Positions 12,971-24,272 of a stretch of DNA of 52,598 nt are shown here, piece after piece (position 1 is the stretch's first letter; each line of letters begins with the position of its first letter). The stretch is from Xenorhabdus budapestensis (GTDB taxonomy: Bacteria; Pseudomonadota; Gammaproteobacteria; Enterobacterales; Enterobacteriaceae), in the NCBI RefSeq assembly GCF_002632465.1, contig NZ_NIBS01000003.1:58202-110799 (forward strand), in the 5' to 3' direction. Below the pieces are notes generated by a model, which did not search any database, was not told where the DNA came from, and saw nothing but the letters and a program-made list of their open reading frames with translations. The position numbers were made by a program, and so were the translations under genes.

Positions 12971-14266
12971 ATGAGACGAATCGTTCATGTTTCTGTAATG
13001 GTTTTCTTACTGTCCTTGATATTTTTTCTCAATCCGGCCGTAGCACATCAGCATGATCGGTCAGACTATCTCTATATGGAGGTAACCAGAGACAGTGAAA
13101 TCTATGCCTGGATTGGTGAACATGTTATTCAGGTTGGGCTATTCAAAAAAGGGCAAAACCTGAAAGTGATTCAGGAAGAAGGGGAAAACAGTGATTATTA
13201 CGAATTTAGCTTTGGTAATGGAAAAGGTTATATTGCTAAAGGTAACTTAAGAGAAATAAAAAAATCTACATTTCCTATTGACCCTTTCCAGACTCTCAAT
13301 AAAAAAGCATCACAAGGCTTAGTTATTTTTAAGGACATTCGAGTCTATAGCACACCGAAAGTAGATAATAAACCCGTCGCAATTTTGGCAGCGGATCTCC
13401 GTTATCCAATTTTGGATAAATTACAGGACGCTTCACATCATATTTGGTATGAAATTAATTTAGGCGATCGCTTGGGTTACATTAGTGACCAAGATGCTGA
13501 GTTGGATAATGGTATTCCTGTATTGACTTATCACCATATTCTTAAAGATAAGGAAAATAAACGTTTTTTCCATACTTCAACGACCACATCTTTGACTGCC
13601 TTTCGTAATCAGATGGCTTATCTGAAACAGGCGGGCTATACCACGATTTTATTGTATGAATTGGAAGGATACCTAAATGGAGCCATTAACTTGCCAGCTA
13701 AAGTGGTTGCTTTGACATTTGATGATGGATTGAAATCTGTATATCGGTATGCTTATCCAATATTGAAAGAGAATGGGCAGAAGGCAACACTTTTTATTAT
13801 TTCATCCCGAATTAAGCGTCATCCACAGAAATGGAACCCTAATAGCCTGCAATTTTTAAGCCTTTCTGAATTATACTCCCTGCAGAATGTTTTTGATTTT
13901 CAATCTCATACCCATTTCTTGCATCGTCTAAATAAAAATAAACAGCCAATATTATTCAGTCGTTCATACCGCAATATCTTGTATGATTTTGAGCGTTCAC
14001 GCCGGGCATTATTACAATTTAATCCCCATGTACTTTATCTCTCTTATCCTTTTGGTGGGTATAATCAGACAGCGATGAAAGCTGCCAAAAATGCAGGATT
14101 TCATTTAGCGGTTACTACAGTACAAGGGAAAGTAAAGCTAGGTGATAATCCTTTCTCTTTGAAGCGATTATATATATTACGGACAAATCCCATTGAAAAA
14201 ATGGCAAAAATGATTTCTAACCAGGCAGATACTGTATCTTTACAGCCTATAGATAACAGGATGTAA
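12971..14266 (+). CDS. Exported polysaccharide deacetylase, PgaB-like NodB domain
   Basis: A 431-residue protein with an N-terminal signal sequence (hydrophobic about 9-25, VMVFLLSLIFFLNPAVAH). Residues about 30-175 contain two segments that resemble bacterial SH3-like repeats (YAWIGEHVIQVGLFKKGQNL and IWYEINLGDRLGYISD). The rest is a NodB-type carbohydrate esterase 4 domain: motif 1 ALTFDDG with the catalytic/metal aspartates, motif 2 QSHTHFLHRL with an HTxxLH spacing as in PgaB/IcaB, and motif 3 LSYPFGGYN. It probably removes acetyl groups from an N-acetylated glycan in the periplasm or at the surface. It stands alone after the rpoC terminator; its own promoter is not obvious. The substrate is not known from the sequence. 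It is more AT-rich than rpoC. Confidence 0.85.
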   Translation: MRRIVHVSVMVFLLSLIFFLNPAVAHQHDRSDYLYMEVTRDSEIYAWIGEHVIQVGLFKKGQNLKVIQEEGENSDYYEFSFGNGKGYIAKGNLREIKKSTFPIDPFQTLNKKASQGLVIFKDIRVYSTPKVDNKPVAILAADLRYPILDKLQDASHHIWYEINLGDRLGYISDQDAELDNGIPVLTYHHILKDKENKRFFHTSTTTSLTAFRNQMAYLKQAGYTTILLYELEGYLNGAINLPAKVVALTFDDGLKSVYRYAYPILKENGQKATLFIISSRIKRHPQKWNPNSLQFLSLSELYSLQNVFDFQSHTHFLHRLNKNKQPILFSRSYRNILYDFERSRRALLQFNPHVLYLSYPFGGYNQTAMKAAKNAGFHLAVTTVQGKVKLGDNPFSLKRLYILRTNPIEKMAKMISNQADTVSLQPIDNRM

Positions 14267-14401
14267 AATATTAATACATTACCAGGTTTTTAGGGGTTCA
14301 CCATAGTTATAAACATATCTGAATTTATAGGATATAGAGCCTATTCCTTTAGGCCCTAAGTTTAATTATTGAATCTCACTATAGCTTTCGCTGAATCAAG
14401 C

Positions 14402-15343
14402 TTATTCTTTGTTTTTTACCATTTTGATAAAAATTTCTCGTGCACTTGGTGAGCCAAGACGTTCTGCTTCATCTAATAACTTCAGTGCCTTATCAATATC
14501 ACCACTTCTAATCGCTTTTTTAATAGCATCATTGAAATACTGTTCGGTATCACCTAAGACTGGTTTGGTTTCCGGTGTAATAGGTGACGGTTGTCCAGAA
14601 GGAGCTGTATTTAGTTGTGTAGAACCAACAGTCACTGTTTTAGGCTCGGATACAGTAAAAGAATGACCAATTAAAATATTTCCAGCATCTCGTTCCGATT
14701 TCACTTTCAGTGTTAAAATACCAGTATCGGTATGGCGAGCTATCGGATTAGGAATATTAGGCACAGCATTACCGACTCCCTGTGCATAGGCTTTGGCTGG
14801 ATTAACCATTTCTGTGGATGTTTGTAGATCTGCATGGGTCGTATAAATCAGCATATAAATTTGCTGTTGCCCTAATGCGGGTGTCAGTTTTAATGTTCCC
14901 TCAAGCCTGTCTGCCGACATAATACTTGGCTGCTGATAGGTAAAATAATGACTTGGATAAAACGCAGCAGGACGGAATTGTTCATCAAGCACTAACACAT
15001 TAGGTGAATAAACCTGCCTATCTTTTATCGGGCTACTCAGGGTTATTTTCAATGCTCCATGATTGGCAGGTAAAGCAAGAGCAGCAACTGGACCCTGGAT
15101 ATTTCCTTGGTTAAGCTGAAGTGATGCATGACTAAGAGTCACTGTTTGCTTGGCATTGGTATTCACCGATTGCCATGCTAATTTCTGTAAAACGGAGATA
15201 GGTAAAGAAGGCGCAACGAGGTTGCGCTTTCTCAAATCAGTTATGGTCTTATCAGAAACAGTCTCAGTGACAGCATAAGTTATTGTGGGTATGTTCATGT
15301 AGAACAAGATACCGAAACAAATAGGAAGTAGTTTGATTCTCAT
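14402..15343 (-). CDS. malM: Maltose operon periplasmic protein MalM
   Basis: MalM is the last gene of the malK-lamB-malM operon, a periplasmic protein of unproven role. The start at 15343 (MRIKLLPICFGILF) is chosen because an AAAGG ribosome binding site lies just upstream and the signal peptide then begins normally; an in-frame start at 15373 would overlap lamB. Cleavage is likely after the Ala of TYA. Conserved family stretches include ANHGALKITLSSP, SADRLEGTLKLTPALGQQQI and the C-terminal DIDKALKLLDEAERLGSPSA. Length from this start is 313 residues, close to E. coli MalM (306). It lies 20 bases after lamB. Confidence 0.93.
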   Translation of the reverse strand: MRIKLLPICFGILFYMNIPTITYAVTETVSDKTITDLRKRNLVAPSLPISVLQKLAWQSVNTNAKQTVTLSHASLQLNQGNIQGPVAALALPANHGALKITLSSPIKDRQVYSPNVLVLDEQFRPAAFYPSHYFTYQQPSIMSADRLEGTLKLTPALGQQQIYMLIYTTHADLQTSTEMVNPAKAYAQGVGNAVPNIPNPIARHTDTGILTLKVKSERDAGNILIGHSFTVSEPKTVTVGSTQLNTAPSGQPSPITPETKPVLGDTEQYFNDAIKKAIRSGDIDKALKLLDEAERLGSPSAREIFIKMVKNKE

Positions 15344-15363
15344 CTTATGACCTTTGCCTGACA

Positions 15364-17786
<2,423 letters not shown>

Positions 17787-18160
17787 GTGTTTCCCTCGGA
17801 GTTGCCATCCTGGTTTGTAGTGAAAAGCAGATGGCAGGATTGTGTGCAAAATAACAGGAACAAAAATCCTCCATTTGATAGTTTTTTATGGGGGAGGAAG
17901 TAGGAGGATGAGATTAATGAAATTGAAAAATTCTTTGATAAGTCACGGAATAAGATGTGATTTTAATCCCAAAAATTGATGCCTTTTTAAGGCTAACAGT
18001 ATGGTTTACAGTGCTTTTGTAATCACGCTCACACTCGTTTGATGGGAGGCGTAGGATGGAGGAGGATGAGCCTGTTTTCTATTGATTGCACACTGAGGAC
18101 TATTTTCTGAAAGTGTAATGAGAAATTTAGCTTAAATTAGTAGACGATGAAAAGGACGGA
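17787..18160. promoter_or_regulatory. Divergent malK/malE control region with MalT boxes
   Basis: This 374-base gap holds no gene. Several plus-strand matches to the MalT box GGGGA(T/G)GAGG are visible: GGGGAGGAAG at 17891-17900 (9 of 10), GAGGATGAGA at 17904-17913 (8 of 10), TGGGAGGCGT at 18043-18052 (7 of 10), TAGGATGGAG at 18052-18061 (6 of 10), and GAGGATGAGC at 18062-18071 (8 of 10). They form two groups, one near each promoter, with a CRP site between them, the same logic as the E. coli malEp-malKp region. Confidence 0.8.
18018..18033. promoter_or_regulatory. CRP-cAMP site in the malK/malE region
   Basis: TGTAA-N6-TCACA matches the CRP consensus TGTGA-N6-TCACA at 9 of 10 positions. It lies between the two groups of MalT boxes. 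Confidence 0.7.
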
Positions 18161-19363
18161 ATGATGACAAAAACAACCTTGAAAGTGAGTGTTCGTACTC
18201 TGATGCTTTCCGTTTTATCTACATGGGTACTCTCTGCTCCTGCTTTTGCAAAATTGGAAGAAGGTAAGCTGGTAATTTGGATCAATGGGGATAAGGGGTA
18301 TAACGGTCTGTCCCAGGTTGGTGATAAATTTGCGCAGGAAACGGGCATTTCAGTCAGTGTTGAACACCCAGACAAACTAGAAGAAAAGTATTCCCAGATT
18401 GCTGCAACGGGAGATGGTCCAGATATCATTTTCTGGGCACATGACCGTTTCGGAGGCTATGCACAGTCTGGGCTGCTGGCTGAGGTTACACCCGATAAAA
18501 ATCTTACGGAGAAGCTGTTTCCTTTCACTTGGGATGCGGTTCGCCATGATGGCAAGATAGTTGGTTATCCTGTTGCGGTTGAAGCACTTTCCCTTATTTA
18601 CAATAAGGATCTGCTTAAGTCACCACCCGCAACATGGGAAGAAATTCCGGCATTGGATAACGAACTAAAAAAACAGGGAAAGAGTGCAATAATGTTTAAT
18701 TTACAGGAGCCTTATTTCTCCTGGCCCCTGATTGCTGCTGATGGTGGGTATGCTTTTAAGAGGCAGGGAGATACCTACAATATTAAAGATAGTGGTGTAA
18801 ATCATGCTGGCTCTAAAGCAGGTTTGGCATTTTTAGTCAGCTTGGTAAAAAACAAACATCTCAGTGCGGATATCGATTACTCCATTGCTGAAGCTGCTTT
18901 CAATCAAGGTAAAACAGCAATGACTATCAATGGCCCTTGGTCATGGGCGAATATTGACAAAAGTAAGATCAATTACGGTGTCACTCTGTTACCCACTTTT
19001 AAAGGTCAACCCTCTAAACCTTTTGTTGGTATTTTAAGTGCGGGAATCAATGCAGCCAGTCCTAATAAGGAATTGGCGAAAGAGTTTTTGGAAAATTACC
19101 TGCTGACGAATGAAGGTTTGACCATGATGGATAAGGATAAGCCATTAGGCGCTGTAGCGTTGAAATCCTATCAGGATATCCTTGCCAAAGATCCTCGAAT
19201 TGCTGCCACGATGGGAAATGCTCAGAAAGGGGAAATTATGCCGAATATTTCACAAATGAGCAGTTTCTGGTATGGCATGCGTAGCGCCGTACTCAATTCA
19301 ATAAGTAGTCGACAATCTGTAGATGCGGCTCTCAATGATGCAGAGGCTCGAATAGTAAAATAA
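18161..19363 (+). CDS. malE: Periplasmic maltose/maltodextrin-binding protein MalE
   Basis: MalE delivers maltose and maltodextrins to MalFGK2. The 400-residue precursor has a clear signal peptide cleaved after residue 30 (VLSAPAFA), and the mature protein begins [19 protein letters not shown]. Conserved ligand-region stretches include [37 protein letters not shown] and GPWSWANID. Two adjacent ATG codons (18161, 18164) could serve; the second is slightly better spaced from AGGACGGA. The gene is followed by a hairpin that may limit readthrough into malF. Confidence 0.98.
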   Translation: MMTKTTLKVSVRTLMLSVLSTWVLSAPAFAKLEEGKLVIWINGDKGYNGLSQVGDKFAQETGISVSVEHPDKLEEKYSQIAATGDGPDIIFWAHDRFGGYAQSGLLAEVTPDKNLTEKLFPFTWDAVRHDGKIVGYPVAVEALSLIYNKDLLKSPPATWEEIPALDNELKKQGKSAIMFNLQEPYFSWPLIAADGGYAFKRQGDTYNIKDSGVNHAGSKAGLAFLVSLVKNKHLSADIDYSIAEAAFNQGKTAMTINGPWSWANIDKSKINYGVTLLPTFKGQPSKPFVGILSAGINAASPNKELAKEFLENYLLTNEGLTMMDKDKPLGAVALKSYQDILAKDPRIAATMGNAQKGEIMPNISQMSSFWYGMRSAVLNSISSRQSVDAALNDAEARIVK

Positions 19364-19374
19364 ACGAATATTAG

Positions 19375-19400
19375 GCTCCTGATTTTGAAGGAGCTTTTTT
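19375..19400 (+). terminator. Hairpin with T-run between malE and malF
   Basis: GCTCCT (19375-19380) and AGGAGC (19389-19394) pair across an 8-base loop and are followed by six T residues. Because malF and malG have no other obvious promoter, this is likely a partial terminator that keeps MalE far more abundant than MalF and MalG. E. coli has REP elements in the same gap. Confidence 0.75.
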
Positions 19401-19508
19401 GTCTATTGAGGGACAGGTTTGGTCACTGGATTTCAGTAACAGATTCTGAATAAAGGTCTTTTTGTAACGGGAATAGTTATTAACTGGGATAGTAACAGGA
19501 AGTGCATA

Positions 19509-21098
19509 ATGTCAACGAGATTGAACAAAAAAGTATGGTGGTCACGCTCTGTCCTGAAACGGCTTGTCGTGGGGCTGATAGCGGGGCTGGGCCTATTTTT
19601 TACGGGTTATTTGACTGTGTTGATGTATGCACAAGGGGAATATCTGTTCGCTATGCTGACACTGGTATTACTGGGCAGTGGTATTTATATCTTTGTCAAT
19701 AGCAGATCTTATGTTTGGCGTTATACCTATCCGGGTATTGCCGGAATGGCTTTGTTTGTATTGTTTCCACTCATTTGCACCATTGCGATTGCTTTTACAA
19801 ATTATAGCAGTACCAACCAACTCACTCTTGAACGGGCTAAGACAGTATTAATGAGTCGTCAATATCAGACAGGAGAAGCATTTGATTTCAAGCTTTATCC
19901 TGAAGCTGAGCGGTGGGTTTTGGCATTGAGTATCTCGGATAGTTCCAAGATATCCAGTTCTAATATATTAGTATCAGAGCCTTTTTCTTTATCTGAATCT
20001 GAAAAGGAAGAGATGATTCTGCCATTGCATGAACGAACAGTTGGTTTTGAACGCAGTGCTGCTACATTGCGTACTATCACTCAGAACCGACAGATATTAG
20101 GGCAAATTGTGGTGATTTTGCCCGATGGCAGTAAGTTACGTATGAGTTCCCTACGGAAATTTTCCGGTATACATTCACTTTATACTCTAAGTGAAGATGG
20201 TAACACCCTAACTAATAATCAAACTGGTGTGCAATACCGACCAAATATGGAGACGGGCTTCTATCAATCCATTAATGCCAAAGGGGGATGGGGGCAAGAA
20301 ACGTTGAGTCCCGGATTTACCGTTTCTATTGGATGGAAAAACTTCCTGCGGGTGATACAGGATGAAGGGATTCAAAAACCTTTTCTCTCCATTTTTGTCT
20401 GGACGGTGATCTTTTCTCTGTTGACAGTAATATTGACTGTAGCGCTGGGTATGATTCTGGCTTGTATTGTGCAGTGGGAAGCACTTAAAGGCAGGGCAAT
20501 CTACCGAGTATTACTTATCTTACCGTATGCTGTACCTTCCTTTATTTCCATCTTGATCTTTAAGGGGTTATTTAATCAGAGCTTTGGCGAAATTAATTTG
20601 CTGCTAAATGGGTTATTTGGTCTGAAACCGGATTGGTTTACTGATCCGACTCTGACCAGAACCATGCTGATTATTGTCAATACATGGTTGGGCTATCCCT
20701 ATATGATGATCCTGTGTATGGGGTTGCTGAAAGCGATTCCTGATGATCTGTATGAAGCATCTGCAATGGATGGTGCAGGACCATTACAGAATTTCTTCTA
20801 TATCACGTTTCCTTTGTTAATTAAGCCTCTAACACCATTGATGATTGCCAGCTTTGCTTTTAACTTCAACAATTTTGTTCTGATCCAATTACTTACTAAA
20901 GGTGGGCCAGATCATATTGGCACAACAACACCTGCGGGTTATACCGACCTCTTAGTCAGCTATACCTACCGAATTGCGTTTGAAGGTGGTGGGGGACAGG
21001 ATTTTGGGTTAGCTGCGGCGATAGCAACGTTAATTTTCCTGCTGGTGGGAGCCTTAGCAATTATCAATCTGAAAACCACACGCATTAAATTTGACTAA
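19509..21098 (+). CDS. malF: Maltose ABC transporter permease MalF
   Basis: MalF is one of the two inner-membrane permease subunits of MalFGK2. It has 529 residues (E. coli 514). Three N-terminal hydrophobic segments are followed by the large periplasmic P2 loop typical of MalF (about residues 95-290). The permease core after that carries the EAA motif that docks on MalK (YEASAMDGAGPLQNFFYITF). malG begins 12 bases after the stop with a good AAGGAG site, so the two are translated together. Confidence 0.97.
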   Translation: MSTRLNKKVWWSRSVLKRLVVGLIAGLGLFFTGYLTVLMYAQGEYLFAMLTLVLLGSGIYIFVNSRSYVWRYTYPGIAGMALFVLFPLICTIAIAFTNYSSTNQLTLERAKTVLMSRQYQTGEAFDFKLYPEAERWVLALSISDSSKISSSNILVSEPFSLSESEKEEMILPLHERTVGFERSAATLRTITQNRQILGQIVVILPDGSKLRMSSLRKFSGIHSLYTLSEDGNTLTNNQTGVQYRPNMETGFYQSINAKGGWGQETLSPGFTVSIGWKNFLRVIQDEGIQKPFLSIFVWTVIFSLLTVILTVALGMILACIVQWEALKGRAIYRVLLILPYAVPSFISILIFKGLFNQSFGEINLLLNGLFGLKPDWFTDPTLTRTMLIIVNTWLGYPYMMILCMGLLKAIPDDLYEASAMDGAGPLQNFFYITFPLLIKPLTPLMIASFAFNFNNFVLIQLLTKGGPDHIGTTTPAGYTDLLVSYTYRIAFEGGGGQDFGLAAAIATLIFLLVGALAIINLKTTRIKFD

Positions 21099-21110
21099 GG
21101 AGATGACAAC

Positions 21111-22001
21111 ATGGCGATGGTGCAACCTAAATCACAACGGTGGCGAGTATGGGCAACACATATACTCATGCTGACTTTTATCGCTTTGATTTTATTTCCA
21201 TTACTGATGGTTATTGCTATTTCCTTACGACCAGGAAATTTTGCTACAGGTAGTCTTATTCCGGATGCGATTTCCTGGGAGCACTGGAAATTGGCACTTG
21301 GTATTAGCGTAGAATCCGCTGATGGGCGTGTTACACCTCCACCATTTCCGGTGATGTTATGGCTATGGAACTCTGTAAAAGTCGCATTTATTACTGCCAC
21401 GGGTATTGTTGCACTATCAACAACATGTGCTTATGCCTTTGCTCGTATGCGTTTTCGTGGCAAAAGTACCTTGTTGAAAGGAATGCTGATTTTTCAAATG
21501 TTCCCTGCTGTTTTGTCATTGGTGGCACTATATGCTCTGTTTGATCGACTGGGAGAATATATTCCTTTTATCGGGTTGAATACCCATGGCAGTGTGATCT
21601 TTGCTTATATGGGGGGAATTGCTCTGCATGTGTGGACGATAAAAGGTTATTTTGAAACGTTAGATCGTTCTTTAGAAGAGGCGGCTATGTTGGATGGGGC
21701 GACATCGTGGCAAGTTTTTCGTTTGATACTTTTGCCTCTTTCTGTACCAATACTGGCGGTTGTATTTATTCTGTCTTTTATCGGTGTGATTACTGAAGTG
21801 CCAGTGGCGTCGCTATTGTTAAGAGATGTGGACAATTACACATTAGCTGTGGGTATGCAGCAATATCTTCATCTACAAAATTATCTCTGGGGTGATTTTG
21901 CAGCGGCTGCCGTACTTTCTGCTGTGCCTATCACAGTGGTTTTCTTACTTGCTCAGCGCTGGTTAGTGGGAGGATTAACAGCGGGTGGTGTGAAGGGGTG
22001 A
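21111..22001 (+). CDS. malG: Maltose ABC transporter permease MalG
   Basis: MalG is the second permease subunit. The 296-residue length equals that of E. coli MalG. About six hydrophobic segments are visible. The EAA loop reads [20 protein letters not shown], and the C-terminal end ([13 protein letters not shown]) is the tail that reaches into the MalE/MalK pathway in the family. It is last in malEFG and faces malQ tail to tail across 126 bases that hold an inverted repeat. Confidence 0.97.
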   Translation: MAMVQPKSQRWRVWATHILMLTFIALILFPLLMVIAISLRPGNFATGSLIPDAISWEHWKLALGISVESADGRVTPPPFPVMLWLWNSVKVAFITATGIVALSTTCAYAFARMRFRGKSTLLKGMLIFQMFPAVLSLVALYALFDRLGEYIPFIGLNTHGSVIFAYMGGIALHVWTIKGYFETLDRSLEEAAMLDGATSWQVFRLILLPLSVPILAVVFILSFIGVITEVPVASLLLRDVDNYTLAVGMQQYLHLQNYLWGDFAAAAVLSAVPITVVFLLAQRWLVGGLTAGGVKG

Positions 22002-22044
22002 CTATCTGATTGAAAGTCAACCAAGGTAAGGGAGAATTAAGGTG

Positions 22045-22079
22045 GAACTTCGTACCGGAATAATTGCGGTACGAAGTTC
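22045..22079. repeat. 13-bp perfect inverted repeat between malG and malQ
   Basis: GAACTTCGTACCG (22045-22057) and CGGTACGAAGTTC (22067-22079) form a strong stem with a 9-base loop. It lies between two convergent operons. There is no clean T-run on either side, so it may act as a bidirectional transcript end or stabilizer rather than a classical terminator. Confidence 0.6.
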
Positions 22080-22127
22080 TGATGGTCTTTCCAAAAGAAT
22101 ATGGCTTTTTCAATATCTGCTTGTTGC

Positions 22128-24263
22128 TTACGAAATCGTCCTTCTGTGCTTATCCACTGTTTCCAGCAAGTGATTTACGCGCTCATCCTTGAAAATAGCT
22201 TCCAATGTAACGGCTAATTTACGTCGCCAATTCGGGTATTCCCTGGTTGTGCCGGGAACATTGACAGGGTGTTCCATGTCCAACCAATCTTCGGGTTGTA
22301 AACCTAATAAGGCACTGGTACTGCTGGCGAGATAATAGTGTATGTCATGATTAATGGAGACTGATATCTGTGATGATGATGCCTCTTGCTGCAATTGAAT
22401 TGGCGTATTTGTTATGAACGATGATTCAGAGAGATAGCCAGAGCGGTGTAAACCTGCCAATAGCTTTTGCTTACAATGTTCGCGTTCATCATATAACTCA
22501 GCAAGTAGCGCATTATCTGGATATAGGCCGATTGATTCCCCCAGTTTCAGATCGCCACTTTGCCAAAACCCGCGTAATGTTGGCAAATCATGGGTGGTGA
22601 TAGTTGCCATCGCTTGTGTGGTATATTCATCAGGTGACTTAAATTCCCCTTTTTCGTCGCGCTCGAAATAAAATACCTTGTAAGAATAGACACCACGGTC
22701 GCGTAATTTCCCGACAATCTCTTCTGGTACAATCCCTAAATCTTCACCTATCACCATGCAGCAATGGCGTTGACTTTCCAGTGCCAGTATTGCCAGCAGA
22801 TCATCAACGGGATAGTGAACATAAACCCCTTGGGCTGCGCTTTCGCCTTGTGGGATCCACCAAAGCCTGAGCAGTGCCATCACATGATCAATTCGTAATG
22901 CACCGCAGTGACGCATATTGCTACGTAGTAATTCAATAAAAGGCCGATAGTGTTGGGCCTGTAACACGTGGGGATTCATCGGTGGAAGTCCCCAGTTCTG
23001 CCCTAGTGGTCCCAGAATATCCGGCGGTGCGCCAATGGATACTTCGGTGCAATAGAGCTCTCGGTTCTCCCAGGTTTCTGAACCGCCTTGTGCCACACCA
23101 ACGGCCAGATCACGGTAAATACCAATTGGCATAGAACTGTTTTGACTTTCACTGAAACAGTCAGCTAACTGACTGTCAGCTATCCATTGTAGCCAAAGAA
23201 AAAATTCTATTTCCTGAGAGTGGGTATGACAAAATTCCTGAACGGTATCACTATCAGGTTCACGATATTTTTCTGGCCAGACGGGCCAACCCCAATAAGC
23301 ATGGTTTTCACTGTACAGTTTACAGAGCAGAGCATCATAGACAGCCTGTGAATACAGGCTCTTACCACTTTGAGTAATAAATTGTCGGAAAGCGATGTAC
23401 AGGGGATCTGCATCAGTTCGGGTATTGAATTGCTGATAAGCCAAACGTAACGCCGTTATTTTTAATGTCATTACGGTGGAATAATCGACCCATTCTGTTT
23501 GGCGGGCATGTTGAAGTTTGTGCTGAGTTTCCGGTGACTTCCACCATGTTTGAGCTTCGGTACTGGATTTAAAGTCTTCTACCTGATTTACATCAATATA
23601 AATGACATTAAGCCAATGGCGGGATGAGGGACTATAAGGGCTGGCGTTTTCAGGCATGGCTGGATACATTGCATGTAGCGGATTCAGGCCGATAAAAGCC
23701 CCTCCGCGTTGTGCCAGTTTTCTCAGCATCTGTTTTAAATCGCCAAAATCACCGATTCCCCAGTTATTTTCTGAACGCAGGGTATAGAGTTGAACACAGG
23801 CTCCCCAAAGTTTATGGCCCTTCTTCAGGGGTTTTGGTTCATAACAGCGTTCTGGTGTGACGATGATTTGCATCGTGTGATGTTGTGCATCATCTTTTTG
23901 CCTTGATATGGGGGTTAAAATAAGAGTGTGGTAACCCAGGGGCAAAGAGGTCGGCGATGTAAGTTGATACTGGCAATTTCCATGCAAATCTTCTCCTTGT
24001 TCTGTCTGTATCTGCCATTGATATTGTGTTGAGCTATTCAAAGTCAAAGTAAATGCTTTGCCCTGCATCAATATTTTAACTGTGGGTAAAGGCAAAGCAG
24101 TTAAGTCAGAAACCGGTCTTTCGACCGGTATATTTGTTCCCATAGCTTGTAAAATTCGATGCCTTATTTGAGCAGGAATAGCCTGTGGTTTCCCGTAAGC
24201 ATTAATATATTCAGTGGCAATACCAGCCTCTGTTGCCAAATCATCAAGGCATTTATTTTCCAT
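22128..24263 (-). CDS. malQ: 4-alpha-glucanotransferase (amylomaltase)
   Basis: MalQ transfers dextrinyl units between maltodextrins and releases glucose, making chains long enough for MalP. The 711-residue protein (E. coli 694) belongs to glycoside hydrolase family 77. The catalytic residues are in place: nucleophile Asp in GALRIDHVMALLR, acid/base Glu in VIGEDLGIVPEE, and the third Asp in THDLPTLRGFW. An N-terminal extra domain (about 1-140) is typical of enterobacterial MalQ. It follows malP by 9 bases in one operon. Confidence 0.97.
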   Translation of the reverse strand: MENKCLDDLATEAGIATEYINAYGKPQAIPAQIRHRILQAMGTNIPVERPVSDLTALPLPTVKILMQGKAFTLTLNSSTQYQWQIQTEQGEDLHGNCQYQLTSPTSLPLGYHTLILTPISRQKDDAQHHTMQIIVTPERCYEPKPLKKGHKLWGACVQLYTLRSENNWGIGDFGDLKQMLRKLAQRGGAFIGLNPLHAMYPAMPENASPYSPSSRHWLNVIYIDVNQVEDFKSSTEAQTWWKSPETQHKLQHARQTEWVDYSTVMTLKITALRLAYQQFNTRTDADPLYIAFRQFITQSGKSLYSQAVYDALLCKLYSENHAYWGWPVWPEKYREPDSDTVQEFCHTHSQEIEFFLWLQWIADSQLADCFSESQNSSMPIGIYRDLAVGVAQGGSETWENRELYCTEVSIGAPPDILGPLGQNWGLPPMNPHVLQAQHYRPFIELLRSNMRHCGALRIDHVMALLRLWWIPQGESAAQGVYVHYPVDDLLAILALESQRHCCMVIGEDLGIVPEEIVGKLRDRGVYSYKVFYFERDEKGEFKSPDEYTTQAMATITTHDLPTLRGFWQSGDLKLGESIGLYPDNALLAELYDEREHCKQKLLAGLHRSGYLSESSFITNTPIQLQQEASSSQISVSINHDIHYYLASSTSALLGLQPEDWLDMEHPVNVPGTTREYPNWRRKLAVTLEAIFKDERVNHLLETVDKHRRTIS

Positions 24264-24272
24264 GACGGATCC

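Noticed and set aside
14325-14345. AGAGCCTAT near 14332 as a second copy of the 175-248 repeat
   Set aside because: Only 9 bases match and no inverted partner of the right kind follows; likely chance.
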